From the NCBI GenBank assembly GCA_964036195.1, contig OZ038456.1, positions 4,092,001-4,156,000 on the forward strand: a stretch of 64,000 nucleotides of DNA, in the 5' to 3' direction. The translations under genes were made by a program, and so were the position numbers. The DNA is from Sphaerolaimus hirsutus. Its lineage: Eukaryota > Nematoda > Chromadorea > Monhysterida > Sphaerolaimidae. Shown one piece after another: positions 31,219 to 41,958 of the stretch (within the stretch, counting starts at the first letter, position 1; each line of letters starts with the position of its first letter). The notes beneath the pieces are model-generated. The model saw only the letters and a list, made by a program, of their open reading frames with translations. It made no database searches and was not told the DNA's origin.

Positions 31219-31583
31219 ATCATTTACTGTGCTATATTGAAATTGAGTGCCAAAAAGAAGTATATCATTTATTGTGCCACGTTGAGATTGATCTATTATT
31301 TGAGCTCTGACAAGAAGTATATCAAATAATTTCACACAATTTTATCATTGCAGCGTGAGCTTTTTGTTTTTACTGCATATTAAATATTTATAACAAAGCT
31401 CACGCTGCAATGATGAAATTGGGTGAAATTATTTGATATACGTCTTCTCAGAGCTCAAATAATACAGCTCAATCTCAACGTGGCACAATAAATGATATAC
31501 TTCTTTTCGGAGCTCAATCTCAACGTGGCATAGTACATGATATACTTCTTTTTGGCACTCAATTTCAATACAGTAAATGATGT
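31219..31583. repeat. long foldback (hairpin) repeat
   Basis: Arms of about 140-180 bp run from tcatttactgtgctatattg to its complement ending cagtaaatga, with a loop around 31365-31390 (tttgtttttactgcat). The right arm has an internal duplication of the agctcaatctcaacgtggca unit. Confidence 0.8.
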
Positions 31584-32091
31584 ATTTATATTGTGCATTC
31601 AAAAGCATATGGATGACAGCAATTTTTGGGTGCAACGTCTACTTTTTTATTGGCTTCAGCCATTTTTTAAAGGATATACTTCTTTTTGGGGGCCACAGGC
31701 CCAAAATAAATATTCATTGGGCCCTCCAATTATGAGAACTTTTTGATAAATGTCCACAACTGCACACATTACAATAAATTTTGACCACATCCCACCTGAA
31801 TTAAAAACAACAGGGATTTGATTTTTCATCAACAAAAAATACTCCCAGGATGGGTGAATTTGATACACATTTTTAAATATTTAATGAATTTACTGAGTGA
31901 ACTGCATGCCATGCAATTTTCTGAAAGAAGCACTATCATGACATCATCATTATTAAAAAAAAATTGTTCCAAAAGTGCATACAGAAATATCATGCCTGCG
32001 TGTTATCCACTAAGACAGAAGTGCATACTTTGCAGTTCATCGAGTAAAGAGTGGTCTAAAAACTTGGATACAGTATGAAACTTGCTGGGCA

Positions 32092-33226
32092 CTCAAAATG
32101 GTGCTGTTCCTCAAATTTGGATAGCTTTCTTGGAAATGTGCCATTTTGGAGGCAATAGCATGACTCCATAAAGATGGTGTCATTTTGGAGTAGATGGCGC
32201 CACTCGATAAAAATGGCACCATTTTGGAGTCGATGGCGCCACTTTTTAAAAATGGCGCCATTTAGGTGTTGATGGCACCACTCCATAAAAGTGGCGCTGT
32301 TTTGGAGTTGATGGTGCCACTTGTAAAAATGGCGCCGTGTTGGAGTCTATCGCGCCACTCCATTAACATGGCGCCGTTTTGGAGTTGTTGGCGCCACTCT
32401 GTAAAAGTGGCGCTGTTTTGGAGTTGATGGTGCCACTTGTAAAAATGGCGCTGTGTTGGAGTCTATCGCGCCACTCCATTAACATGGCACCGTTTTGGAG
32501 TCAATGGCGTCACTCCGTATACATGGTGCCACTTTGGAGTCAATGGCGCCACTCTGTAAAAATGGTGCCATTTTGGAGTTGATGGCACCACTCCGTAAAA
32601 ATGGTGCTGTTTTGGAGTTGATGGTGCCACTTATAAAAATGGCGCCGTTTTGGAGTCTATGGCGCCACTCCGTAAAAATGGCGCCGTTTTGGAGTCGATG
32701 GCGTCACTCTGTAAACATGGCGCCATTTTGGAATCAATGGCTCCACTCTGTAAAAATGGCGCGATTTTGGAGTCAATGGTGGCACTCCGTAAAAATGGCA
32801 CCATTTTGGAGTCGATGGCGCCACTCCGTAAAAATGGCGCTGTTTTGGAGTCAATGGCGCCACTCTGTAAAAATGGCGCCATTTTGGAGTCGACGGCGTC
32901 ACTCTGTAAACATGGTGCCATTTTGGAGTCAATGGCGCCACTCCGTAAAAATGGCGCGATTTTGGAGTTGATGGTGGCACTCCGTAAAAATGGCGCCATT
33001 ATGGGGTTGATGGCACCACTCTGTAAAAATGGCGCCGTTTTGGAGTCGATGGCGCCACTCTGTAAAAATGGCGCCATGTTGGAGTCGATGGCGTCACTCC
33101 GTAAACATGGCGCCATTTTGGAGTCAATGGCGCCACTCTGTATAAATGGCGCCATTTTGGAGTTGATAGCGGCACTCCGTAAGAATGGTGCCATTTTGGA
33201 GTGATGGCGCCACTCCGTAAAAATGG
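32092..33226. repeat. 39-bp satellite with ATGGCGCCAT palindromes
   Basis: About 28 copies of a 39-bp unit close to AAAATGGCGCCATTTTGGAG followed by TCGATGGCGCCACTCCGTA. 39 bp equals 13 codons, so frames stay open on both strands and produce repetitive open frames that I do not consider genes. The GGCGCC core recalls the 1-165 and 661-872 repeats. Confidence 0.93.
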
Positions 33227-33704
33227 CCCTACCTCTGAAACACTACCTCTGAAAGAAAATCGTGAATAACTTTTTTGAAACTAAACCAATTGGTCTGAAA
33301 ATTGGCGCCGGGGTACTTTTGACACAGGCTTTCCAATGGTGTTGGTGGTTTCTGTATAGCTTGTGGCGTTCCGAAGTGATTCATGTTTTAATTTTCGATT
33401 TTCCGCATTTTGGTGTGTCTGACCATATTATGGGTGGGTCGCTTGAGCACTCCCTCGGCAGCGAGGGATGGCGCTGTCGCGCCCACCCGATAAATATGCT
33501 AAGCCAGTTGATGAGATGTCATGCATGTGCGGTGAAAATGCGTGCTTTTGTGCGAAATTTTTGAAAAAAATGTTAACAAATTCATATCAAAATTGCCCTA
33601 GATATATATGCACGGACTAGATGTGTGGCTGCTGTGCAATTTGGCTGCAATAAATACATCATGTACATCGCATTTAAATATTCGCAGTTTATTCGAGGTA
33701 ATAC
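33227..33704. other. intronic sequence downstream of the satellite
   Basis: No exon or mobile element recognised. The 100-codon open frame at 33262 has no known domain and no splice support. Confidence 0.4.
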
Positions 33705-33858
33705 CTTTCGCAGATGTTTGAGAAATCAGGCCAGTCATCTCCGCAGACATACAAAAAGCCATGATAATTTGCACATTTAGCAAATCCGTGTCGGTGTGCA
33801 GTCTGGGCGACGGTGCTCCATGCGTTTCCGCTTGCCGAGTACGAGTACACTTCTTTGT
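33705..33858 (-). CDS. kelch-repeat exon
   Basis: 154-bp exon, acceptor ...gcatgcag before 33858, donor GTATTA after 33705. It enters with 2 nt and exits with 2 nt. Encodes KEVYSYSASGNAWSTV and HGFLYVCGDDWPDFSNICER, a typical kelch blade. Phases join cleanly to 58014-58132 upstream (GHGH then KEVYSY) and to 25338-25549 downstream. The intron to the upstream exon now measures 24 kb, because it holds copy B and the 33984-39621 element. Confidence 0.8.
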
Positions 33859-34201
33859 CTGCATGCTAGTTCTGTGTTATACTCTACATCTGACGATGGC
33901 AAACCCTCTAGAAAAAGGTAGTTAAATTTTAATTGAAACAATTGAGCATCAGAAAAGTGAATAAGACTTTAGCTGGGTACAATTAGCATTCGAAAAATCA
34001 CCCGTGATTTATATTTTTGAAAATCACAATAAATATAAATATACCGTATTTCCTAGAAATACCCCCCGGGGTGTGATTATTTTGCAGTGCTCCCGAGTGG
34101 GGGGGTTAAATGAGGGGGGTATTTCGAGGGGGGGTTATTATTTCGCCAGAAATTTTTTGAAATCCTAGTACAAAATCGTTGTTTGTGATGTGCGCTGGGG
34201 T

Positions 34202-35822
34202 TAGCATTCAAAAAAATCACTGATTTTTTGGAAAATATATATAAATATATCACTCCAAATTTGGAAAAAATATAAATATATATAAATCACTCTAGGTCTC
34301 CAGAAAATATAATTAAATTACTGGAAAAAAACTCTAAGCTCAAAAAAAATCTCAAAAAATCACTCTCGCTTTATTTCAATTTCAAGCATTATTCTCTGCT
34401 TTATTTACCATTTGCAAGCACAAAAAATGTACCCTGAATTCCCACAATTCATTTATTATCATTCCACAATGACTATTCATTTCATACAATATTTGACAAG
34501 TGAAAACATCAAGCAAATATCACAACAGAAAAATTCAACCTACAACCTGAATGACAACTTCAAAAACATTTTGTGCTGCAAACATTTTGCATTTAATCTA
34601 TAGTCTCTGGTTGGATGTTTGACTAAATAGGTGCTCAGCACTTGCAGCAGTGCCAGGTATGCTGTGCAAGATTAGTGCAAATTCACTTAGTTCATGCAAC
34701 CAAAAAATTTCATTTGATTCAATTTAATAAACATTCAATTTAATGCATGTGTGCACACTAAACTGTAAACTGTGTGCTGGTAAACTCATAAATCAGCTTT
34801 GAATGCATTTGAGTTTACTGGAAAAATTTTTTCTTAATCCCCATCAACTGCAGTTGACAGACATTTCATTTTGGTAAACTCACATGCATTCAAAGCTGAT
34901 TTATGAGTTTACCAGCACACAGTTTACAGTTTACCATGTGAACCCCCATTAAGCATTCAATTTTCTAATTTAAACTGACACAAATGAAAACTTTTCCAGT
35001 TTCCAGTTTTCCATGGTTGTTCTCCATAATTGAAAACTGGAGAAATTGTGGAATGTAATCAAAGTGCACCAGTAAAAAAAAAATGGTGAACTGGGTTTTC
35101 AATTACTGCAGATCATCTTTGACTACATCAAATTGGTATTTTTTGATTCAATGTTATGTTTTATTTCAGACAAGTATGTTATAAGATAAAGAGATGCTTT
35201 ATACACTAAAACATGGCAAAACAATTCATAGTAGGATGACATAAATAAAAAGTTACTAAAACAATTTGCATCTTTGTCACACACAAAATGAAGACTTCAA
35301 TGAAAATGAAATGAAGTGATGGTGATTTCACCATTTGTCATCATTTGAGTTTTCACATTAGGTAAACACAGTGGCGAACTAGTGACTTGCCAAAACCACC
35401 CCACTGAAATTCATGCCATTTGTGAAAACTGAACATATTCAATGGTGGAAAACTGGATGACAATATGTTGCCAGTTTTGAACATTTCAGTTTTCAAAGTC
35501 AGCATGAAAACAGCACAATATCTACCTGCTTCAAATATTTTTTTAACTCAATAATGCTTTACATGAGCAGAGAGATTTCCTGGAGAAAATTGCTTGCAAA
35601 ATTCTCTTGCATAGATTACATGTTTCAGTAAAAAAGCGCCATCATTGCACCACAATGTATCTAGTATGAGTGATTTTCTCAGTGATTTTTTTTGAATTCT
35701 GAAAATATATATAAATATATCACTTAGAATTTGAAAAAAATATAAATATATATAAATCACAGGTTATTTATATTTATTGTAATTTTTTTAAATATAAATC
35801 ACAGGTTATTTTTTGAATGCTA
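34202..35822. mobile_element. hAT-like element TAGCATTC, nested
   Basis: 1621 bp, ends TAGCATTCAAAAAAATCACTG and TTATTTTTTGAATGCTA, duplication gctggggt at 34194-34201 and 35823-35830. The empty site is visible at 37119-37126. Contains an inverted repeat around 34758-34935 (aaactgtaaactgtgtgctgg arms). Same family as the outer 33984-39621 element. Confidence 0.85.
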
Positions 35823-36058
35823 GCTGGGGTAGAAAAATGCATCAATAACTGACTCATGTAGACTCATATTAGTACGTAGTTGGTATAACACTGTTCTAAC
35901 GTGATTCTGACATTGTTTTAACGTGTGTTCTGCACTACGCAGGACACAAACTGCAGTATTTGTCATGTACATTCTCTTTACACTCAATCTGGGAGGGTAT
36001 TTCGAGGGGGAGGGGGGGGGTGATGGTTTCATAGTGGTCTCGAAAGGGGGGGGCAACG

Positions 36059-36851
36059 TAGGGTGTCAAAAAATTTTTTACGGAAAACGGAAAGGTACAA
36101 AATTTTCACTTTACAGAAAACTGAAAGGTAAAAAAAAATTTCCGCCGGAAAACGGAAAAATGAAATGCCAGAAAACGGAAAGCGAAATTTTCACAGAAAT
36201 GGAAAAAAAAGGTGAAATTTGCATGGAAATGGACAAATTTGCATGCAGGTTTGCCTTTTTGGCTTTGATTGTGGTAGCTGTACATTCTGCAACTATGGAT
36301 CATGCCAGTAACTTCACTTGTAGTTCACGCTTAACTGAACCAACAAAAATCAACAAAAGGTAGCAAAAATACACTACAACAACAATAATAACTTAGCAAA
36401 AGTGAACTTTGATGTAACTGAACAGTAAAAAGTATACTCAGCGGACTTCAAAGTATATGTCCAAAATAAATTTGTGTTTTTAACAGATTTGGATACTGAT
36501 AAAAATTATGAACGACACAAGAACCTGGTAGAAAAAACACCATAGTTGAAAAAGATAAATACAGATTGGAAAAATAATGCCAGAAAACTGAAAATCGAGC
36601 CAGAAAATGGAAAAATGGCCTGGAAAAATGGAAACTGAAAGGTAAAAATTTTTCAGCCGGAAAATGGAAAAACAGAAACAGAAAGGTAAAAAATTTTCAG
36701 CTGCTGGAAAACGGAAAGGTAAAAAAATTTCGGCTGCCGGAACACGGAAAACGGAAAGGTAAAAAATTTCAGCTGCCGGAAAACGGAAAGGTAAAAAATT
36801 TTCCTGCGGAAAGGCGGAAATGGAAAACGGAAACGGAAATTTGACACTCTG
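36059..36851. mobile_element. TAGGGTGTCAAA element nested in poly-G MITE 1
   Basis: Begins TAGGGTGTCAAA and ends TTTGACACTCTG, with an imperfect duplication (gcaacg / gtcaaacg). The interior is full of ggaaaacggaaagg repeats. Same ends as 28013-28210. Confidence 0.65.
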
Positions 36852-36961
36852 GTCAAACGAGGTGGGTATTTCGGGGGGGGGGGGGGGTAATTTTGAGGAA
36901 ATACAGTATCAGTGATTTATGTACATTTATATATTTTTTCAAATTCTGAGTGATATATTTA

Positions 36962-37446
36962 CCGTATTTCCTTGAAATACCCCCCAGGGGGTGATTGTTG
37001 TTTCATAGTGCTCCTGAGAAGGGGGGAGTTAAACGAGGGGGGGTGGGGTATTTCGAGGGGGGGGGGGGTTACATGAAATTTTTTGAAATGGTTGTACAGA
37101 ATCGTTGTTTGTGATGTGCGCTGGGGTAGAAAAATGCATCAATAACTGACATGTATAGACTCCTGTATTAGTATTGTATAATATTAGTACTCCTGTATTG
37201 TATTTATAATATTAGTAAGTAGATGGTATAAACACTGCTCTCACGTGATTCCGACATTGTTTTAACGTGTGTTCTGCACTACGCAGAACACAAACTGCAG
37301 CATTTGTCATGTACGTTCTCTTTACACTCAATCTGGGGGGGGGGTATTTCGAGGGGGGCGAGATTGTTTCATAGTGGTCTCGAGAGGGGGGGGGGTCAAA
37401 CGAGGGGGGGTATTTCGAGGGGGGTGGGTATTTTGAGGAAATACGG
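36962..37446 (+). mobile_element. poly-G MITE 2 in the hAT nest
   Basis: Ends CCGTATTTCCTTGAAATACC and TTTTGAGGAAATACGG with TA at both sides (36960-36961; 37447-37448). Essentially complete. Confidence 0.8.
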
Positions 37447-37859
37447 TATATAGGTATATTTTCCAAATTCAAGCAAAAAATCACTGAGAAAATCACTCAT
37501 ACTAGATAAATATTTACATTGTGTCTTCTAACTAGTGTAATATGCCTGAGAGATTTTCTCCAGAAATTATCTTTGCACATTATTGATTGAAAATCGCTTT
37601 TCTGAGTGAATAAACGAGCTTATTTGAAAAAAAATTTTTGCTCAAGATTACCTCATTGTAAAAAATGACCGAATAGGCAGATCAGCGGAAAAAGCATTAT
37701 CGATGGGAGAGATAATTGTCGTGACAAGACCAGATGAATCGGTTGATAAAAATGGTGGCTAACATAGGCGGCGCAAGGTCCCAATTTGTGCTTGTGACAT
37801 CCACAATCACATTGGCCAAAATTTGACCTTGTGCACTTTTTACTAGGTAAACATAGGTA

Positions 37860-38293
37860 TCGTATTACCTCGAAATACCCCCATGGGGGTTTATTATTTC
37901 GCCAGCAAAATTTGAGGGGGGGTTAATTCGAGGGGGGGGTTTATTCGAGGGGGGGTTTATTATTTTGTCAGAAATTTTCATAAGAATCGTAGTAAATAGT
38001 AGGCATTTACATACCCAAAACAGGTAATAAATGTGTCCAAACAGGATATATTTGGACATAAAAACGTAGATAGCTACACAAAATGAGGCTGCAATGCAAA
38101 TTAACAGTAATTTACATCATGTACATTGCATACATGATGTATTTATTATGTACATGACGTACATCATTCCGAAGGGGGGGGGGGGTATTTCGAGGGGGGG
38201 TTTTATTTTTTTCCCCAGCCCATTTTGAGGGGGGGTTAATTCGAGGGGGGGGGGGTTAATTCAAGGGGGGGGGGATAATTCGAGGTAATACGG
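37860..38293 (+). mobile_element. poly-G MITE 3, variant, in the hAT nest
   Basis: Left end TCGTATTACCTCGAAATACC, right end AATTCGAGGTAATACGG, TA at both flanks. The interior differs from MITEs 1, 2 and 4 (ttcgccagcaaaatttgagg). Confidence 0.7.
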
Positions 38294-39014
38294 TATTTCT
38301 GCTTGTGACACTGAAAATTCTGCTGGTTACAATCACAAGCGCAAAAGCACTGACGCTGCCTATGTTGGCAATTCAAACTTAATGTACTGGAGTTTGCAGA
38401 TATTGTGTTTATTTGGGGTGCTGAGTTTATGGGAGTTTACAGATTATGGGTTTGACTTGAGTTGATTTAGGGTGCTATGTTCACATGAGTTAATAAATTA
38501 GGGAGTCTACAGATTAGGGAATGATTGACTTGAGTTTATTTAGGGTTCTGAATTTACAGGAGTTTAAACATTTTGAAGTTTACAGATCAGGGGACGATTG
38601 ACTTGAGTTTACTTAGGGTGCTGAATTTACTGGAGTTTGCAGATTATTGGTTTAACTTGAGTGTATTTAGGGTGCTAAGTTGAGTTTACAATTTAGGCAG
38701 TTTGCAGATTAGGGAGTGATTGACTTGAGTGTATTTAGGTTGCTGAGTTTAAATGAGTTTACAAATTACCATATTGGCTTGTTTTGAGTCCCATGTTTGA
38801 ATTGAGTGCCATGCTCGAATACAGTGCCAGGGTAACTGCCTTATGAAAAAATACAGTACCATGCTTGAATTGAGTGCCCCCCACACCTAAATGCATATAC
38901 GGTCAGGCAAATATAACATATAAAAGAAGCGACGGAAGTGTGTGCCGCTTCTGTTGTTTGATGTATAGTTACTAGTCACTGTAATGCAGCAATGCTGATT
39001 GTTTTTTTCACATA

Positions 39015-39473
39015 CCGTATTTCCTCGAAATACCCCCCGGGGGGTGATTGTTTCATAGTGGTCCCGAGAGGGGGGGGGTTAAACGAGGGGGGGGGGGGTA
39101 TTTCGAGGGGGGGGGGGGTTATTATTTCACAAGAAAATTTTTGAAAACCAAGTACGAAATTGTCGTCTGAAATGTACGCAGACGTCGGAAAATGCAATAA
39201 AAACTGCCATTTATAAGGTTCTTGTAGACTAATATTAGTATGTAGATGGTATGTACACTGTTCTAACGTGACACCGACATTGTTTTAACGTGTGTTCTGC
39301 AGTACACAGAACACAAACTGCCGTATTTGTCATGTACGTTCTCTTTACACTCAATTTTGGGGGGGGGGGTATTTCGAGGGGGGGGGGGTGATTGTTTCAT
39401 AGTGGTCTCGAGAGGGGGGGGGTCAAACGAGGGGGGGGTATTTCAAGGGGGGGGGTATTTCGAGGAAATACGG
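39015..39473 (+). mobile_element. poly-G MITE 4, complete reference copy
   Basis: 459 bp, ends CCGTATTTCCTCGAAATACC / GGTATTTCGAGGAAATACGG, TA duplication. Two mirrored halves each carry G-runs and gattgtttcatagtgg. Used here to show the empty site of the 4815-24447 insertion. Confidence 0.88.
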
Positions 39474-39515
39474 TACAATGAACAGATGTGGTACATTTTC
39501 CAAAAAGCTAGAGAG

Positions 39516-39551
<36 letters not shown>

Positions 39552-39749
39552 TTTCTCAAAAATCAGAGTGATATATTGATATATATTTTTCCAAAAAAAA
39601 TTGGTGATTATTTGAATGCTAGGTACAATCAAATGAAATTTCAGGTGTGGGTGGACGACACCCTCCTATATATACCGCCACCAGTCAGTCAGATAGTTAC
39701 CTAGATAGCTGGCCAATTTGGGTTACCCCTTAGAGAACCCCCGTTCTAT

Positions 39750-41389
39750 TGTCAGATATTTTACGTTTTTACTAATTTTACTAGCTTCCGTTTTTTACCA
39801 CAAAATACACCACTCGTCGAGTTGCCACGGCGGAGAATTGTAAATTCCGGTCCCTTTGCACTTAATTGCGTGCGTAATTAAATAAATGGTTGTTTTAATG
39901 GTACGGGGATTTTACACGCAAATCAGGAACAGCGCCAGTACCCCTTGGGGTCCTGACAAGTTCCCGAGGACGGACACGGCAACTTACCAATCCCTTTCGT
40001 AATTGCAGCCGGCGTTTTACTTCAATTAATCGTTAATAAGCTGTAATTAATAAAATCAAATTAAAATGCAAATCAGTTAGTATGCTTCAGGGGGACCAAG
40101 TTGAATTTCACAGGAACTTTATTTAGCAATTTAGTCAGAGTCAATTTCACAATAGCACAAGTGAGTCGTAAAGCCTCTAGTGGGTGAAAAAATGTAAAAT
40201 CAGCGCGTTTTATAATCACCAGAAATCTACCATATCATCACTGAATACTACTTCTGAGACACAACAATTAACCGTAATTGAAAGATTACAAGGCAAAAAC
40301 AATGATCACTTGAAAACGAATAATATAGCGTACAAGGCACGGGAAAAATAAGTAAATGTGGGAAAAATGACAAAATGCAAAAGTAAAATGAACTAATTAG
40401 ATAAGGGTAACTGTGATTAATCTAACGTAATTACAGTACAATTAAAATATCTCAGAGGTGAGTGTCATAAACTGGGTTTTTATTCAAAGGTTACGGTACA
40501 ATTTAGAACAGGTGGTGTGACACTGGGTTATCACCCCGCGCCACTTTAGGTGAAATATTTTATAGCGTGCCCGACCAAGGCCACTGAAAGAACGCTTATT
40601 GCAGGGGTTTATTCAAGGTTATTTCATTGCCGGGTAAAGGGTTGGAACTTCGGGCAGGAACACACGCTACAAAGACACTAGCACTTTTGAGTTCACCAAT
40701 CACCCTGGGTGATGGGAATAATTAATTGGCACTGCTGTGCTCTTCACTTCATACTGTGCTCTGCATGTGTCTTGCAGTCGCATGTCGACAATAATTGCCG
40801 TTTTGCCACTTTTCCGCCCATTACCTAGTCCTAAATAAAAATGCACTTGGTCGGGGAAATTTCTGAATGTTATCTGTCGGGGGGCGAAGGTGTTTAACAG
40901 AGTGGACACCTTTAGCTTAGCGAGAAATTTCAAAGCTTTTCTAACCCATTCTCAGACACTGCACCCTTTTGATCAACTATGTAAGCTAATAAAACTTTTA
41001 AAAAAATTGGAATAACATGTCTAAAAGTACATTCAACCAAAACGGAAGTAATCACTTAACTTAAATGCAGGTAACTTAATTTACTTAACTAATGGAACGG
41101 GAACTGAAGCAATTAAAATCACATGGGGATAATAACGTAAGTAACAGAAAGAAAAAAATACTTAATTAATTTCATGGCCACAGTAGTTTCCATTCGGGCG
41201 TACTGTCCTGGGGCTGCAGCCTCGTTGGCGGATTTGCAGTGCACAGCGAACCTCGCGTTCACTGTGACTTCCCTGTGCACCGCGGGCCGTCATTTGGTCA
41301 CACATGGTCGTTTTTGAGTCGTCGGAGTGTCTGCACAAAATTGTCATTACGTTTTTACACATGATTGGCTAGCCATATTTCCACCTACA
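39750..41389 (-). repeat. copy B 3' LTR
   Basis: 1640-bp repeat of 56382-57991. On the minus strand it starts TGTAGGTGG and ends AATATCTGACA. It carries about 20 bp that the other LTR lacks near 39840-39870. Confidence 0.92.
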
Positions 41390-41958
41390 ATCCCACCAGC
41401 CATAAATTTTTTACCTCCAGGCTAAAAACGACATGTTCAGAAAAAGTGTTTTTGCACCGTTTTTTGGTTATTCAAAATCATGCCTTCTCTGCATTTTTTG
41501 GTGGATGGCCGTGGCAGTCACATGCCCTGGGGGTGCAAATATGGCTCGTCTTCATTCGAACTATGGCATCAGCTTTCTGCTGTACCAGCTTTTTGTGCTC
41601 GAAACTTCGAAATTTTGGTTCCCGCACAGGGCTCGATGTGAGAAAAGTTTTTTATTTTTTATGAAACTGATTAAACTGGGATTTTTAAATTAAACAATTT
41701 GCAGCGTCCTGCCACTACTGGACGGGCAGCTTGGGATCAACATTCAAATTACCTGCTCGACCGTCATGTCGCAGCCCATGCGTGTGAAAATTGATCGTCA
41801 ACAAGATTTTCTAATTATTTTCATGGAATACTAGCAAGTATGCTTGATCGATTGTTTCTGTTACAAAGTTGTCTGTTTCTCCTGAAGTCAAAAGTTGTGC
41901 ATATGAAAATACCGCACTTTGAAACTTTAGATTTTATTCTAGTTGAATTTGTCTCCTA
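41390..41958 (-). other. copy B 3' non-coding region
   Basis: AT-rich non-coding DNA between the helicase stop and the 3' LTR. Next to the LTR the minus strand reads ATGGCTGGTGGGAT, the conserved priming-region block shared with copy A. Confidence 0.5.

Larger units (their letters stand above)
34044..36906 (+). mobile_element. poly-G MITE 1 in the hAT nest, itself split twice
   Basis: Ends CCGTATTTCCTAGAAATACC (after TA 34042-34043) and TTTTGAGGAAATACAG (before TA 36907-36908). The body is interrupted by 34202-35822 and by 36059-36851. Confidence 0.75.
33984..39621. mobile_element. hAT-like element expanded by nested MITEs
   Basis: Ends TAGCATTCGAAAAATCACC and GGTGATTATTTGAATGCTA, with 8-bp duplication ggtacaat at 33976-33983 and 39622-39629. 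Its own sequence is AT-rich, with stretches at 36910-36960, 37450-37857 and 38296-39012. Four poly-G MITEs are inserted in it, and the first of these was hit again by two other elements. No transposase was seen. Confidence 0.85.

Noticed and set aside
32495..33204. Open frames of up to 187 codons on both strands
   Set aside because: Repeats of a 13-residue unit from the 39-bp satellite; no splice sites, no known domain.
32092..33226. CRISPR-like array
   Set aside because: Units are contiguous tandem repeats without unique spacers, and the DNA is eukaryotic.
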